From: Viola odorata
Taxonomy: Eukaryota > Streptophyta > Magnoliopsida > Malpighiales > Violaceae
Reading direction: 5' to 3'
DNA: 64,000 nucleotides
Assembly: GCA_963691705.1 (NCBI GenBank)
Contig: OY829542.1
Location: 57,081,002 to 57,145,001 of the forward strand
Shown here: one piece after another, positions 1-12,495 of the stretch
Numbering within the stretch: position 1 is the stretch's first letter
Layout: each line of letters starts with the position of its first letter
Translations under genes and position numbers: made by a program
Notes under the pieces: generated by a model
Seen by the model: only the letters and a program-made list of their open reading frames with translations
Told to the model about the DNA's origin: nothing
Database searches by the model: none

Positions 1-65
1 CATGACTTTGTTGGAAGTATGGGACTCACATCTTTAACCTTGCTGTACTCTTGTGACATTTGCAG

Positions 66-122
66 AGATTTGTTCCAAACCAGACTTCAGATCCTGTGGT
101 TGCATTTGGAGAATCAGTTTGA
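66..122 (+). CDS. Terminal coding exon of an unidentified gene entering from the left edge
   Basis: After a pyrimidine-rich stretch and the acceptor ttgtgacatttgcag ending at 65, an open frame codes RFVPNQTSDPVVAFGESV and stops at TGA 120-122. The frame starts cleanly at the acceptor and the peptide has ordinary protein composition, so this looks like the last coding exon of a plus-strand gene whose body lies outside the window. The family is not recognisable from 18 residues. It could also be a chance open stretch behind an AG. Confidence 0.45.
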   Translation, partial: RFVPNQTSDPVVAFGESV

Positions 123-2150
123 AGCTATTATTGTTTCCTGTTATTTTATAGTACTTAATCTTGTTTTCTGATGGATGTTTGTTTCCTCATATATCACCTG
201 GTCGTATGTCTTTTTCATGTTATAGTTTTATTAGAATGTTTGAACTCTCTGGAGTAACTGTCACTGACAATTTTTGTTGTATGTTGTGTTTCCTTGGGGT
301 TGTTAACAACTATTTATGTTTTTTTAATGAGTCTTGTGATATGATCACTCCATTTCTTATGAGGTTAATTGTTCTTGTTGCGATGCTCCTGAAGTGTCCG
401 CGGCTTGGTTATCCCTCCCTATCATGCAGAAAGGTGAGCATATTCTAGAATCTGATTGCATTTTGGTTTGCAAGAGATTTGTCATTTCATGTTTTATTTT
501 GGCCTTTCCTGCCCATTTTCTTATTAGATTATATTCTGATCTCTTCCTAGTGGCATTTTTTTCTGTGGCAGGTAGCATAACTTTAGAACGTACGGTTTTA
601 TTAGTCCTCTTGTTCTTTTTCTTTTTTCTTTTTTTGCTTCTTCCAGGACAACAAATTTTTTAAGTCAGAGTCTTTGATGGCTAACTGAGAGGTGTTCTGA
701 GTCTCTTTGGAGGGGGAATTGATCCCTTCCCCATACAGGGGTTGGTTATTATTATATGGGTCTTAATGATGGGTGTTAGGATGATGGCAATTACCCTGCT
801 AGAAACATTATATCTCTGAATATGGTGCTTCACTTCTGTCTCAAGGATGCAAAAACAATTGTTTGAAAAGGAGGGTTATTGAATGGGGGTGGGTTCTTTC
901 TTGGTGCTTGGGGTGGATATTAGTGCTCTGTTGATTTTAATCTGTGGAGATTGATCTCAAGCATTCTTTGGTAAGAGTGTGCTTTTGTAGGATGGTCGTC
1001 GTGCTCAAGTATCCCGGCTGTGTTGGGGTGGGAACCCAAAGATGTCATTGGCGCTAATAATGCTTGTTGACTGGTTTTGTGGTTTTTCTTGTTATGTACT
1101 AACTGCTAATGTTATTGTGTTCTAGTTGGTCAGGATTTTAGTTCTTTGAGATGAAATGAAGTTGCTGTCAGAAACCTCCTGGACCTTGTCAAAGATGTGG
1201 TATTTGGCATATAGTGCTCCTTCCCAATCCATATGATATGACCCTTAGTTTAGAATATTGATGATTATATAGTATTCTTAAGTAGATGCGAATATTAAGC
1301 TGGCTGCTGTAAAACAAAAACTTTTATAATTGAAAACTGATATCTGATTATTGCATCTATCTTATGATGTTGTTTTTTGGTCGAATATCTGATGATGTTT
1401 GGAATTTTGGTGCTTATGTCATTGAATTGGGATGCAGAATCATTTCTCTTTAAGTTCTAAAGTTGTTGTTTAGGGACTAGAGATTCATTCATTTAAAAGG
1501 ATTTTTCGCTGCTAAGCAAAAAACTACGTTTTTGTTGAGTCTCTGTATGGAAAGCTTTAACTGTCACTGTCACCCTGTATCTGTGGTTTGTTTTAGCCTC
1601 CTCTGTTAAGGGATTGGGTGTTTTTTTTGTTAGGGTTATTTACGGGTCGAAGAAGCAGAGAGCATGGCTGTCTGTGGCATTACGTGCAGTAGCAGTGGGA
1701 GTGGCCATATAACACTTTACCTTCTCCGCTTGGCTTCAGCCATTCTCAATTTTAGCATTAATATACATCTTTTTCCACGCATTTATTTGCTCATTTGACT
1801 GCTGTCTTTCTCGAATTTGCATTCTCATGCTCCTCGGCATGCAAAATGAACAACTACTGAACTGAGTTATGTCACTTTGATTGATTTGAGCTAGGCTTGA
1901 GCATACTTTCGGTTATTCTAAACTCAATTGTGAGGATGTAAAATCCAGCTCAGTCTGACTAGTAGGCATGTCTACATGCATTACTCTCATGTTTGGTATG
2001 CGCAATATCAAAGAAACGCCACTTAAAGGCAAGTGTGTTCGCCTTAAACACCAAGCTGCCAAGATAATGAGGCCATGTTATTCTTGAATTTATGAAGAAA
2101 ATTCAGACAATACCATAAAAATAGCACTTAGTTGGGGAGTGAAAGGAGAT
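123..2150. other. Probable 3' untranslated or intergenic region, no gene seen
   Basis: About 2 kb follows the presumed stop codon. It is T-rich and intron-like, with several pyrimidine tracts and AG acceptors (for example the tract ending at 646), so a spliced 3' UTR is possible. The longest open stretches are under 100 codons and have biased, non-protein-like composition. No repeat or RNA gene was recognised. Confidence 0.3.
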
Positions 2151-2181
2151 CCAAACCCATAGGAAGTGTTTGGTAGGAGAT

Positions 2182-2375
2182 GCATTTGGTTAGTTTGTTA
2201 TTTCTATTTCTTGTAACTACATATTTCTATTGTACCATACTAGTGGGGGTACTTATCCGGGTACTTATCTGTACCAATATGGTACTCTTTTCACATACTT
2301 TAGGGTATGTTTCTCTGTATTCAACTGCTCTTTTAACAGCTTATTAACAGAATTTCAATTTGACAAAAAAAAAAA
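2182..2375 (+). mobile_element. Small poly(A)-tailed retroposed insert with a 31 bp target duplication
   Basis: The same 31 bases (starting CCAAACCCATAGG, ending GGTAGGAGAT) occur at 2151-2181 and 2376-2406. The 194 bp between them end in a run of A directly before the second copy. Long direct repeats around an A-tailed insert are the mark of LINE-machinery retroposition. The insert has no coding region and no clear Pol III A and B boxes, so it may be a SINE, a truncated LINE end or a piece of an mRNA 3' end. The duplication is longer than the usual 7-20 bp. Confidence 0.6.
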
Positions 2376-2406
2376 CCAAACCCATAGGAAGTGTTTGGTA
2401 GGAGAT

Positions 2407-3049
2407 ACAATGGAGAATGTTGGATAATGTTGACCGTTGGATAACTCCTATGGAATCTATAAGATGACGTGGAGTGGAAGGATATAACTGTTCAAAAAGG
2501 GGGTAAAAAGTTAGGTTGGGTCTATTTATCTACACTAAACTAAAGAATTATAGAGATTCCGTTTTCAGAATTTTTATGTTTGAGATAGTTTTCTAACAAA
2601 TTCGGCTTCTTTTAAAATTTAATTTAAGAGTTAAAATAATTTATGGTAAAAGCATCAAATTTAAAGATTTTATTAGAAATAGTTTTAACGTGAAAAAAAA
2701 CAAATTTTGTTTGATAAACAATCTCAAACAGATAGGGAGATTTTTTTCTATCCCTTTTGTCGTTGTGAGGTCGATAGAGAATTGCAATATAGAACATAAT
2801 TTCTATCATCTAAAAAAATTGAAATAATACTTCTAAAAAAATTGTCGTGGAACTAATTTCTATCATCTAGTTACAAGAAATGCTATTACTTAATTCGTGT
2901 GCATTGAAATAATTAAAAGTGGAAATCATAATTAAAGTCAATGTGCAGATCGGTTGGCAGATCTAGCATTTCTAATTCTCTTTTTTATCCCAGATCACGG
3001 TTTCGAGCCTCTCCAACTTTAGACATTTTTGCCATTTCGTTGTGTCACC
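2407..3049. other. Intergenic region upstream of RPC4
   Basis: AT-rich sequence without open frames of interest. It must contain the RPC4 promoter and 5' leader, but I see no clear TATA box or transcription start. Confidence 0.3.
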
Positions 3050-6000
3050 ATGGATGATGATGATGAGCAGCAAAGACATCAACCTGCTCCTAATCGTCGT
3101 GGAAAGGTAACTAATTTGAGTAATTTCTCGAATTTTTTTATTATTATTCCAGATTTGAGTAGTTGATGGGCATTCCGTCTGAAAATCTGCGCAGGCGAAG
3201 TTCGCTCCCAAAGCACCGCCTCGAAGAAAGCCCAAAGCGTAATCTTCTTAATTCTCTCTCTGCAACTTCATCTTCTCATAATTGCTACTGCTTTCTTCTC
3301 GGTTGAGCCTCTGATGTCAAAATTGCAAACTAATGACAATGATAATGCAGTGAGGTGGAGGAAAATATCTCTGTGGAAGATGAAGCTGCCCAGGCTCAGG
3401 AGCTCATGGCCAAATTCACCGTATATATCCTCTTTTCGTTCTCCTTTTCCTCTTCTGTTTACATTCTCCTATATATCTTTTCAATTCCTTCTCTGTAACC
3501 TGTACTTTAATTGAGTGTTTGCAATGGAATTGAATAGATTTTTTCCCCTTCTTTTCTACTGACTATGAACTTGGGCTTGTGTCTGCATTTCACCAGGAAA
3601 ATCTCACGAGAAAGGTACCCAAATCAGAAAGCAAAGGTAATTTCTCTTTTAAAGTTTTAATTATGTAAATTATTATCTTCTTCTTTTTTTGGTAGAATGT
3701 AAATTAGCATCTTCAATCTCGATCTTATCACTTTGCTGCTGCTCCTTCTTATTTTATTTTCTCAGTCTGGTGTGTGTTTTAATGTCTTGACGGTATTGAC
3801 CCTGTTATACCAATAATAATAAAATATTAAGTGGAAGACTGTTAGACTTATCAAAGTATAAGTATTAGTAAGGACTGGAGGGCAGTTAATTTGAAGAGAG
3901 ACTCCAACACTTAAGTGATTGAATGCCCAGGAAGTTTACCATTACATTTCCACCAAGCCAAAACAAACCTCATTACTTGGCTGCCAAAGTTTGTATACTG
4001 CTCTATTAATCGAATCCTTTTTCCTCGGTTTGCTTAACTCATCCTTGTAGCTGGAATTTGCGTACATACTTCTTTATTGGATTTTGTACTGAAATTGGAG
4101 ATGAGGTGGTGAAAGTGAAACTGTATTAGCAAGCAATATTGCTGGGACAAACTAGCATCTGCCCACTGATGTTGTTTCAAACCTGCAGCCTCTCCGCAGG
4201 TTGCTTTTGGACCCGGAGCCACATCATCCCCTTCTATACGCAAGTTTGGTGTTCCCCAGGGTAAGAGTACTCCTAGTGGGTCAGTGATGAAAGATTATAT
4301 GGATGTCGACAACGATAGTGGTGGAATTGTCACTTCTTCTTCTTCAACCATCAAAGATGGGGCTGCTGCTTATCCTTCTGTTTTGGGCGATGAATCCTCC
4401 CTGAAAGTCCACAAAGATTACAAAGAACCTTGGGTACTACTAGCACATCCTTTCTACACATGCACACATACTAATCCCGACATACTAATTGAGACCTGGA
4501 TTGCAATTGCAGGATTACCATCGCAGCTACTATCCTACTACTCTTCCTTTGAGGGAACCTTATTCTGGTGATCCCGGTTTGTTTTCTTATCCTTCTCGCA
4601 AGCAAGTGTGCTTTTTTAGTTGGTCATTAGAAATGCTTTTCAAGCATACTTCTGGAAAATAAGTTAACTGACCCCATTCGTGTAGCCTTTTATGAGACAC
4701 TTATTGATATATTTATGATAGATAACTAATTATTTATATAAAAAAAACATTCCTTTTTCAGCCTTCTCAACCTCCTAATCAAATCAAAACTAATTTATAA
4801 AACTTTTCTGATTCCGAATAAGTATATATATGTTAGAATTAACTATTCTTTGAGGATTTTTTTAAAACAAAAAACTGATAAATTGGTTAACCTAACTGAA
4901 AAAAACCCATTCCTAAATTCTAGCAGAATTTTTTTTACCTGATTCTTCGGGATCGGTTTAGGACTAGGACCAACGGTCCTGTTAAACGTATCCCCACAAA
5001 TATTGCTCTTAGAGGAAACAGGGAAGTTGTTAGATAAGTAATTACCTTCATCTTCCTGTGCGAGTGTTTCTATACTTGTGCGATATTAGACTATTTGAGT
5101 TTTCCACAGCATCAAATGTATGCATCGATCTTTTGAATAGTGGACTTCATCCAACAAAAAAATGTCTTTATATAAATTAGAATCGCCTCAAAAGTTTGTA
5201 ACAGAAGATGATCATAACTCTCTATGATTCAATTTCATCTAACGTATGGGATCCACTGACAAAGATTAGCCATGAGATCCAAAAAAATTCTAGTTGCATT
5301 AGCATGAACAATTGAACATCACCTTTTTTTTAACGCCTTTAGCACAGCACCTAAGTTTTTACTTGTTTTACTTTTAGAACTTCTGAATGAGGCTGAGTTT
5401 GGGGAAGCTGTGAGGAACTTGGAGTATGACGAGAATACCATTAAACCTGCTTCAGATGTGCTGTTGGTTGGTGTTCAAAATTTTTTTTAACTATAAAATG
5501 ATTTTGGACTCTACTAGTTTGATATATGTGAGTAAATTTTCTTAAAATAAACTGGTGAATGATGACAGGAGGAATGTGACAGTAAAAAGATGATTCTCTT
5601 CCAACTTCCTCCCAGCTTGCCCCTTCTCAAGCGATCAGCTAGTGCAAAGGGAAAAGAGTCAGCTGAAAGCTCAATGTCATCAGAAAGAAAGAAAGTGTCA
5701 GAAGGGAGCAGTTTAGAAGCATTATCAGAAGGATATATGGGCAAAATGTTGGTTTATAGGAGTGGAGCTGTTAAGTTGAAGCTGGGTGATGTGCTTTACG
5801 ACGTAAGTCAAATCAACATGCTAGCTTCACAGCACACACTTGCATGCACACAAACATACTTTGCACTGTCACATGACTGAGGATTGCTTTATGCCAAAAA
5901 CTTTACCATTTATGAAGATATGCCTGCAGCCCACCTCTCTTGTTTCTTTGTACATCATGTAGGTTTCTATCTTTACCAAGTGCTAACCACCTGTTTTCCT

Positions 6001-6815
6001 GAGTATGCTGGATGAGATCTGTTTTTTGAGGAAATGGATTGATGTGATGCTCTTATTATTTTGGTTAATTGTTTATTTTGTAGTTTCAGTGCACATACTC
6101 TTTAGCAAATTTTTGCAGTCTTTGGTTCTTAGGCAAGCTTTCCTTATGCGTCACTATAAGAATTACTCCTACATAGATCCTTGTGATGGTGTTGGATACC
6201 AGAACTTAAGGATCACCTGAAGGCTGAGTTTTTGAGACCTCTGACTGGAATCCTTTTTACAGACTTCAAACTTACTCTTTTTTTCTTTGGGTTACAAGGG
6301 AGGCTTAAAGCCTAAAGTATCCCACAAGCAAATACAGTATCTCCCCCGGAAAGAGGCGGTGCATTTACTGCATCGCAGCTTTGAGTGCTCTTTGATATAC
6401 TAGATTGAATACATATCTGATGTTCTCAAGGTACTGCAAGCAAAGGAATTCCTTGGGCCTTCTTGATCCCTGTGGAATGGTTTTCCTTACCTTCCATATT
6501 CGTGGCTTTAGTGATTAGTTAATTGATGCACTTAAAGTTCATTCCTGATTTTCCTTATCGCATGGTTTGCTACGAAATACAAATCTCGTAGAATTTGATA
6601 ACCTTGAGAGAGAGATGATGCCTTGTTTGTTCTCGACTGATATCGTATGGATCTACTTGCAGGTTACACCAGGTTCGGATTTCACATTTGCTCAAGAGGT
6701 GATGGCCATCAATACTGCAGCTAAACACTGTTGTGCTATTGGAGTTGTTGGGAAGCGTGCTGTTGTATCTCCTGATGTTGATTTCCTCTTGAATTCCGTG
6801 ATTGATTTGGACTAA
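3050..6815 (+). CDS. RPC4: DNA-directed RNA polymerase III subunit RPC4 (POLR3D/RPC53 family)
   Basis: RPC4 is a peripheral subunit of nuclear RNA polymerase III, pairing with the RPC5/RPC37-type subunit in initiation and termination on tRNA and 5S genes. Nine exons join in phase: 3050-3106, 3195-3238, 3351-3420, 3597-3636, 4189-4433, 4513-4576, 5378-5466, 5569-5802 and 6663-6815, giving 331 residues. The N-terminus is acidic (MDDDDEQQ), followed by the basic KFAPKAPPRRKPK stretch typical of the family. The low-complexity middle leads to a conserved C-terminus (GKMLVYRSGAVKLKLGDVLY, then TPGSDFTFAQEVMAIN and a final DSVIDL-like end). The start is the first ATG of the exon, in a good context (caccATGG). 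Introns 6 and 8 are about 0.8 kb each. The downstream neighbour is convergent. Confidence 0.93.
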
Positions 6816-7895
6816 AGATAACCTGAACAGGTGACAGAGTAGACGAGCTGACACAGAAGTATTGGTAGGGATTTCAGATTTGTATAAAACATTTGAAGAC
6901 AGTGAAGATGATATTAAGTGGAGTAGTAGAAATCTAACCCTGGGCCTACTGCCTACTGCCTAGATATGTGAAAATGATTTTAAGACTTCATTAGCTGAAT
7001 GTCACCATGGGCGTGTGTATTTCCTGGACATGGACATGGACAAGATACATTGTTCAGTAAATATTAGAATGTCATTTTCCCTTTTGTTACATGTATACTG
7101 CCACTTGGCACTTGACACTTGCTAAAATTTCAACTTTTCAAGCAAATATAATTCATCGGGGAAAAAATGTCTAATTTTTTATTCTATAGAAAAGGACACA
7201 CTAACAATAGTACAACAATCAAGTTTTCAAGCTCTTCACTAAAGCACATGCAAACATCACATTAATAGTTTGTATGATTGATAATGATATACTACCAAGT
7301 AGGAAATAGTTTTAATTCTGGTTTATGACTTTTTTTTTTGCTAGAGTTTATTAAGATTTGGAGTTTTCGCTGGAAATTAACCGTTAGTCATTTTTCTTAA
7401 CATAATTGAAAGATGAAAAATTTCTAGGACTATATCGGTCTGTTTAGTACCTAGTAAACCTAATGAAGAATTGAGGTTTCTCCAAATTTTTAATAACCCA
7501 CCACCCCAAAACTAATTCAGCTCTAGAACAATCAGCTTCTTGGCACTACTACATACAAAGCCATCATCTTCCATCATCGTATCGCTCAAATGAAACGCTG
7601 AAAGTCATTCTAGCCTTCTAGGAGAGGATGGGAAAGAAAATAAATAAAATGTTCAACATTGCTAAGCCTTCGATCATCAGACAGTAAGAGAGTCTAAATA
7701 AAGAGTCACCATCCTAAAGAAACAAAAAAGGTCTTAAAAATCCATTACAGAAGTAGTGCAGCTGCAGAGCATCAAACAAACACCATCAGAGCCAAGAAAC
7801 ACTCCTAGGCTCCTAGCCATCCCTGATCCCTCCCACCCAGCAGGCAGCCTCTGCTAGGACGGAGGACATATAAAACTATGTGTCATGTCGTCAAA
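6816..7895. other. Convergent intergenic region
   Basis: About 1.1 kb lies between the RPC4 stop and the stop of the minus-strand gene. It should hold both 3' UTRs and polyadenylation regions. I see AT-rich sequence without repeats or open frames of note. Confidence 0.3.
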
Positions 7896-10048
7896 TTATG
7901 GTCGACCCCTCGGGGCTCGAGTAACAACCACAATCAGCAGCACCACTATAGAGAGCATGAATGAGGTCCTCAGCCTTTCCTCAAAAGGATCCATAGCTCC
8001 TCCTTTTCTTGCCCTCTCATCATAAGGTGGCTTAACCAGCCGGTTTACTAGATTTGTGATTGTCTCTATTAGTTCCACCACTTTTGCTCCAGTGTTGTCA
8101 AATATCCACCTCACAAAATTCATAGCTGGATTGGATTCATCACGATTCTCCTCAGAAACTTCTGAGGTCGGAGGAGAAATGCTTTCATCTACGCATAACA
8201 TGGAAATTATTAACAACTACGAAATTTTTAAAGTTTGGGGGAAAAAATTAATAGTAAGAAATAGTTCTTCTTACAAAACTCTCTTCGTAAAATTAGCAAC
8301 AAGAAAAACACTTTCTTTTTTAATTCAGCAACAAGATCCTCACTTTCTTCAAAATTCTAATGAAAAACAGAGGACTGAAAACAAGGACATGCAATTAAGG
8401 AGCTAAATATGTGGAGTACAACTTATAGCATTTCCAAGGCTAACAAAAATAAAGGAAGAAACAATTTTTACTATTAATAATGGTTCCACCAAACAGGTTC
8501 TAATAAAATGTTTGATATCCCTCAACTTTGTACCAACCTGCATAGTATGTCTTCCGCAGCTCTCGAACCACTGAATTGTTTAAAACAGCATTCCAAACAG
8601 TTTCATCAGAAGATAGTGACATGACCATCCTCTGCAAGGAAAAGAGGGTGAAAGTAAACCGCGAATTCTCTTCAAGACTGAATGATGACATTTCTGCTAA
8701 ATAGTGTTAAATGCACTCATTGGAGACCAAAAGAAAACACCTAACAAAGATGGTGGGCCATGGTTCTCCCAACTGATCCAAGGTTTAACAGCATATAGCA
8801 ATGCCATTAAATGGTTTAGCTTTGAGGATGCGTAAAAATGAAGTCTCAACCAACAAGGAATTACTAACTAAACTCTTAATGTGTGATTATAAAAGACAGT
8901 GACGGAACGATATTAGATACCTGGACAGAAGGCTCCGTCTGCAGTAAATGGAAGGCGTCATAAACTCTCTGAGGTCCATAGGGATGCAGCATCCCAGGTT
9001 TATAAAGATACGGAGAAGGCTCCATCCAATCCAACTCAGAACCAACTGAAGCATCTCGACGCCGCAAGCATGTTGGGCTTGAAATCTGATCCGACAAACC
9101 ACTCTCCCCATTACAAGCAAATTTATCCCTAACGAGCTGGGAGTAGGTAGGCGCATCAAATGCACTGCAAAAGAAAGACCCAAAAAAGAAGAAGAAAGCA
9201 GTTTATATCTAGCACAAAATGCCTCCATCTCGAAGGCAGGCAAACATGAGAATCAACATAATACAAATAGTTGATGGAGAAATAAAGCCCATTGAAACAA
9301 TATTACAGAGGAGACAAAAACTATATCTGAAATGCAAAACAAAACACTCAATCTTGCACAAAAGCATAAAAAAGAATTATAATTTCTCTTTAATCTCATT
9401 CTAGAAAGGATATATAACACCAAGAAGGGGTAAAGCAATTAAATTTAGGACCAAGTATGGTCATGTAATTATAAACTGAATTGCTGGTTACTAGACAGGG
9501 AGAGGTAGCCTGGAATTACGGCATTCAAATTAAATCCTAACTGGAAAAGCAGAATTCTTAGTTAGTCCATAAAAAGGGAAAATTATTAGCAGAACAAAGG
9601 AAAAGAAAAACACAAATGAAAGAGAAAAGAAAAAAGCTCACTGCGTGAGGGCAGAGACAGCTGAATGGACTTCGTCAAGGGAAGGAACAGGGGAGAGAGC
9701 AAAGTCGTCAAGAAGGTCAAAGGAATTGTGGTATTCACCTCCATACCCAAGACCATCCACGCTAACCCACTCATAATCGTCGCAGCAAGACCCGGCAGAA
9801 GGCCAACCGTAAGTGGGAGGAGGGGCAGGGGCAGCGGCAGCGGCAGCAGAGGAGAGGGTGAGATTGGGCCTTGATTTCTTAGGCGAAGTAACAGCGGTGG
9901 ATGAAGAAGAAGTGGAGGAAGAGGAAGGGAGAGTTTCTTGGAGATTTGTAACACCGGCCCTGGTGGTGTTGGCGGCGGTGACAGCTCGACCAACCACCCT
10001 AAGCATACTGCCTCCTCCACCCCCCATACCTTTGCCGCCACCGAACAT
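7896..10048 (-). CDS. Plant-conserved protein of unknown function with a C-terminal membrane anchor
   Basis: Four minus-strand exons join in phase: 10048-9642, 9164-8921, 8631-8538 and 8188-7896, giving 345 residues. The N-terminus is Gly-rich (MFGGGKGMGGGGG) and followed by low-complexity Ser and Ala runs. The middle is globular, with SPTCLRRRDASVGSELDWME and a PYGPQRVYDAFHLLQ stretch. The C-terminal part has an amphipathic region (FDNTGAKVVELIETITNLVN) and ends in one hydrophobic helix (SFMLSIVVLLIVVVTRA), so a tail-anchored topology is likely. I know of similar uncharacterised plant proteins but no assigned function. The start ATG is 60 bp below a TATA-like box. The gene lies head to head with RFT1. 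Confidence 0.85.
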
Positions 10049-10105
10049 GGATCAGATGGATATGAGTTAAATCCTTATCGAGAAGAGAAGTGAAGTGAAG
10101 AGAAG

Positions 10106-10113
10106 ATTATATA
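10106..10113 (-). promoter_or_regulatory. Candidate TATA box of the 345-residue gene
   Basis: TATATAAT on the minus strand, about 60 bp upstream of the ATG. That leaves a leader of roughly 30 bp, which is short but possible. Confidence 0.4.
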
Positions 10114-10457
10114 GGAGTAGCAGAGAAGAGACACAGTAGTAGCAGTAGACTGGGTTTTCTGGTTTTAATTGTAATTTGTTTTGCTGCTCCAATTTATGCG
10201 CGCCCCCTATCTTCCTATCCAAAAATAGGAATAGAAGTTTTACAGACTTGGGACATCTCTCATTCTCTCTGCTCTGTATTTTATTTTCTGCAGACCATTG
10301 ATTTCTACTATATGCTGATGATGCTCCTTCTTTTTCTCATTCTTATTAAATTAATATTTTTTTCATTTTATCTCCGTTCTTTCCAATATTTTGATGTATC
10401 AATTTATTTATATAATTTTTTTTTAGTAAAAGGATATAGATGAAGAGTCATTGCGAT

Positions 10458-11081
10458 AGTGACCTCATCAAACTCGTTTACTTACTCCTCTCTTGTTCTC
10501 TCTACGTCTCTATATTTACTACTCATAAAATTTTTATTATCGTTTTTATTTTTTATTTTACGTTTAAAAAAATATAGAAGATTTCTGTTTTTCGACAATA
10601 GTATAAAGGTGTTTTAAACTATTTCTCTTTATTTTACTTATGTCACAAACTCTTAGTATTACTATAAAATGATATCACTAAATCTATTTTTGCTCGTACT
10701 CTCCCTCTCTAATCTTTATCCCTTTCTTCTTTATTCTTTATAACTTTTTAGTGTTTGCTTTACTTAGTGACCTCATCAAACTCGTTTACTTACTCCTCTT
10801 TTATTCTCTCTACGTCCCTATATTTACTTTATTTTACGTTTTAAAAAATATGGAAAGTTTCTGATTTTCGACGATAATATAAAAGTGTTTTAAACTATTT
10901 CTTTTTATTTTACTTATGTCACAAACTCTTAGTATTATTATAAAATGACATCACTAAATCTATTTTCGCTCGTACTCTCCCTCTCTAATCTTTATCTCTT
11001 CCTTCTTTATTCTTTATACTCATCTATTTTTTACCAAAAATGACTGTACATTTTATTTAATTTTTTAGTGTTTGCTTTACT
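10458..11081. repeat. Two-copy tandem direct repeat, period about 308 bp
   Basis: The unit beginning AGTGACCTCATCAAACTCG at 10458 recurs at 10766. The copies run side by side to about 11081, sharing the ATTTCTNTTTATTTTACTTATG, TAGTATTAnTATAAAATGA and CTCGTACTCTCCCTCTCTAA segments (n marks a difference) with scattered point changes and small indels. No coding content. It lies in the head-to-head intergenic region between the 345-residue gene and RFT1. A smaller tandem duplication of about 75 bp (the ATCTAACGACTTTTTTTTAA stretch) follows near 11330-11470. Confidence 0.8.
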
Positions 11082-11469
11082 GAAAGTTACTATTTCAGAA
11101 AGACAGTTATATGTAGATAGAATCATAGAAGGAGTATTTTATTTGAATTTTTTTTACTATTTAAAATATTTAAATTGTAATCTTTAAAAATTATCGAGTA
11201 TATATATTACAAGTTTTAAATTTGTAGGTGAAAAATATGTAAAATTAAGAATTTTTTATGCAGTTTCCCAAATTTAATTTAAATGGAGTTAACCAAATCT
11301 TGCTTATAAAAAATAAATAAAAAACTAAATCTTCTCAAAATAAAATGCATGAATAACTGATAATCTAACGACTTTTTTTTAACAGATAATCTAGAGAGTG
11401 TTGTATTGTTAATCTTCTCAAAATGAATTTGTAACATAATCTAACGACTTTTTTTTAACAGATAACGAT

Positions 11470-11647
11470 AAGCTAACGGGGAGAGCAAATCCCTAATTAG
11501 ATTGAACGGAGCAAATTCCGAATTAGATTTCACACGATTTAAACCAGTCCTACCTCTGATTGTGTCTGTCGCCGCCGCCCACCTTCTGTGACCGTCATTG
11601 TCACCGGACTCACCACCACCAGCTCCACGGTTCATTTCCTTCTCTTG
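11470..11647 (+). other. RFT1: Probable non-coding 5' leader exon of RFT1
   Basis: A GC-richer stretch with CCGCCGCC and ACCACCACC ends in a good donor (TCTCTTG then gtaatg) at 11647. It has no long open frame and precedes the first RFT1 coding exon by about 850 bp, so a leader intron in the 5' UTR is the simplest reading. The transcription start is not visible. Confidence 0.4.
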
Positions 11648-12495
11648 GTAATGCTTTGGATTTCTTTATGCCATACAAACGATTTTAACTACTGCCGTGC
11701 TGCTGTTTTATAGTAATTTCGTAGGAAAGCTAAAATCTCCATTGTTAAATTGTTGATTCAGAAGATAGAATGGGCACCGAAGGGTTTCCATGTAGGCGTA
11801 GCCTTGGAGTTTTGTATCGAAAAAGCTCTAACGTTTCTAGAGGGAGGAGGTGTTTTTTTCCGAAATTAGTTTAATCCATTTATATTGGCGCCTGTCATAC
11901 ACAATCATAAACCTCTGGATCCTGGAGTTACATGTTTGATGCTTTCATGTCACTGTATTTTTTGGTTTGTTTATTCTGGCATTGTCTTTCATTGCTTTGT
12001 AAAATGCATGTAATTTACTCTGAGAAATTAACATACATGTCTGCTTAAATTTAAGTTATTTGTTATGCTGCCGAATGCATCGTTGAACATTTTTGCATGA
12101 AAGTTTGTTATGTTTTAAAAATATACATCAAATTTACTAATTTTGATTGGCTTGAAACCAAACTGTTTTATGGCTAAACATCAAGATTGCGTATAATATG
12201 CATATATGTTATATTTCTTTAGTGATCCTACCGGTCTCATCGGGTTGAATTCAGTTAAACCAGTAACTCACTGACCCAAGACCTAACCGGTTTAATATAT
12301 TAACTGTTTAAGCCACTTAATAGTTGAACCCATTGAACCAAACACTGGACTTATAATATTTTGCTCTTAATACGATTTACAGATTTTATTGACACACTCA
12401 ACTGGTACTCTATTTCTACTGTTGTCAAAACCTGGCTGGATTGATGATGTACTACTCTCTCTGATCAGAAGGAACAATCTTTTATAAGAAGAGTT

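Noticed and set aside
9586..10070. Overlapping frames on both strands over exon 1 of the 345-residue gene
   Set aside because: Only the frame from ATG 10048 joins in phase with three further exons; the others come from Gly/Ala/Pro-rich GC-rich DNA.
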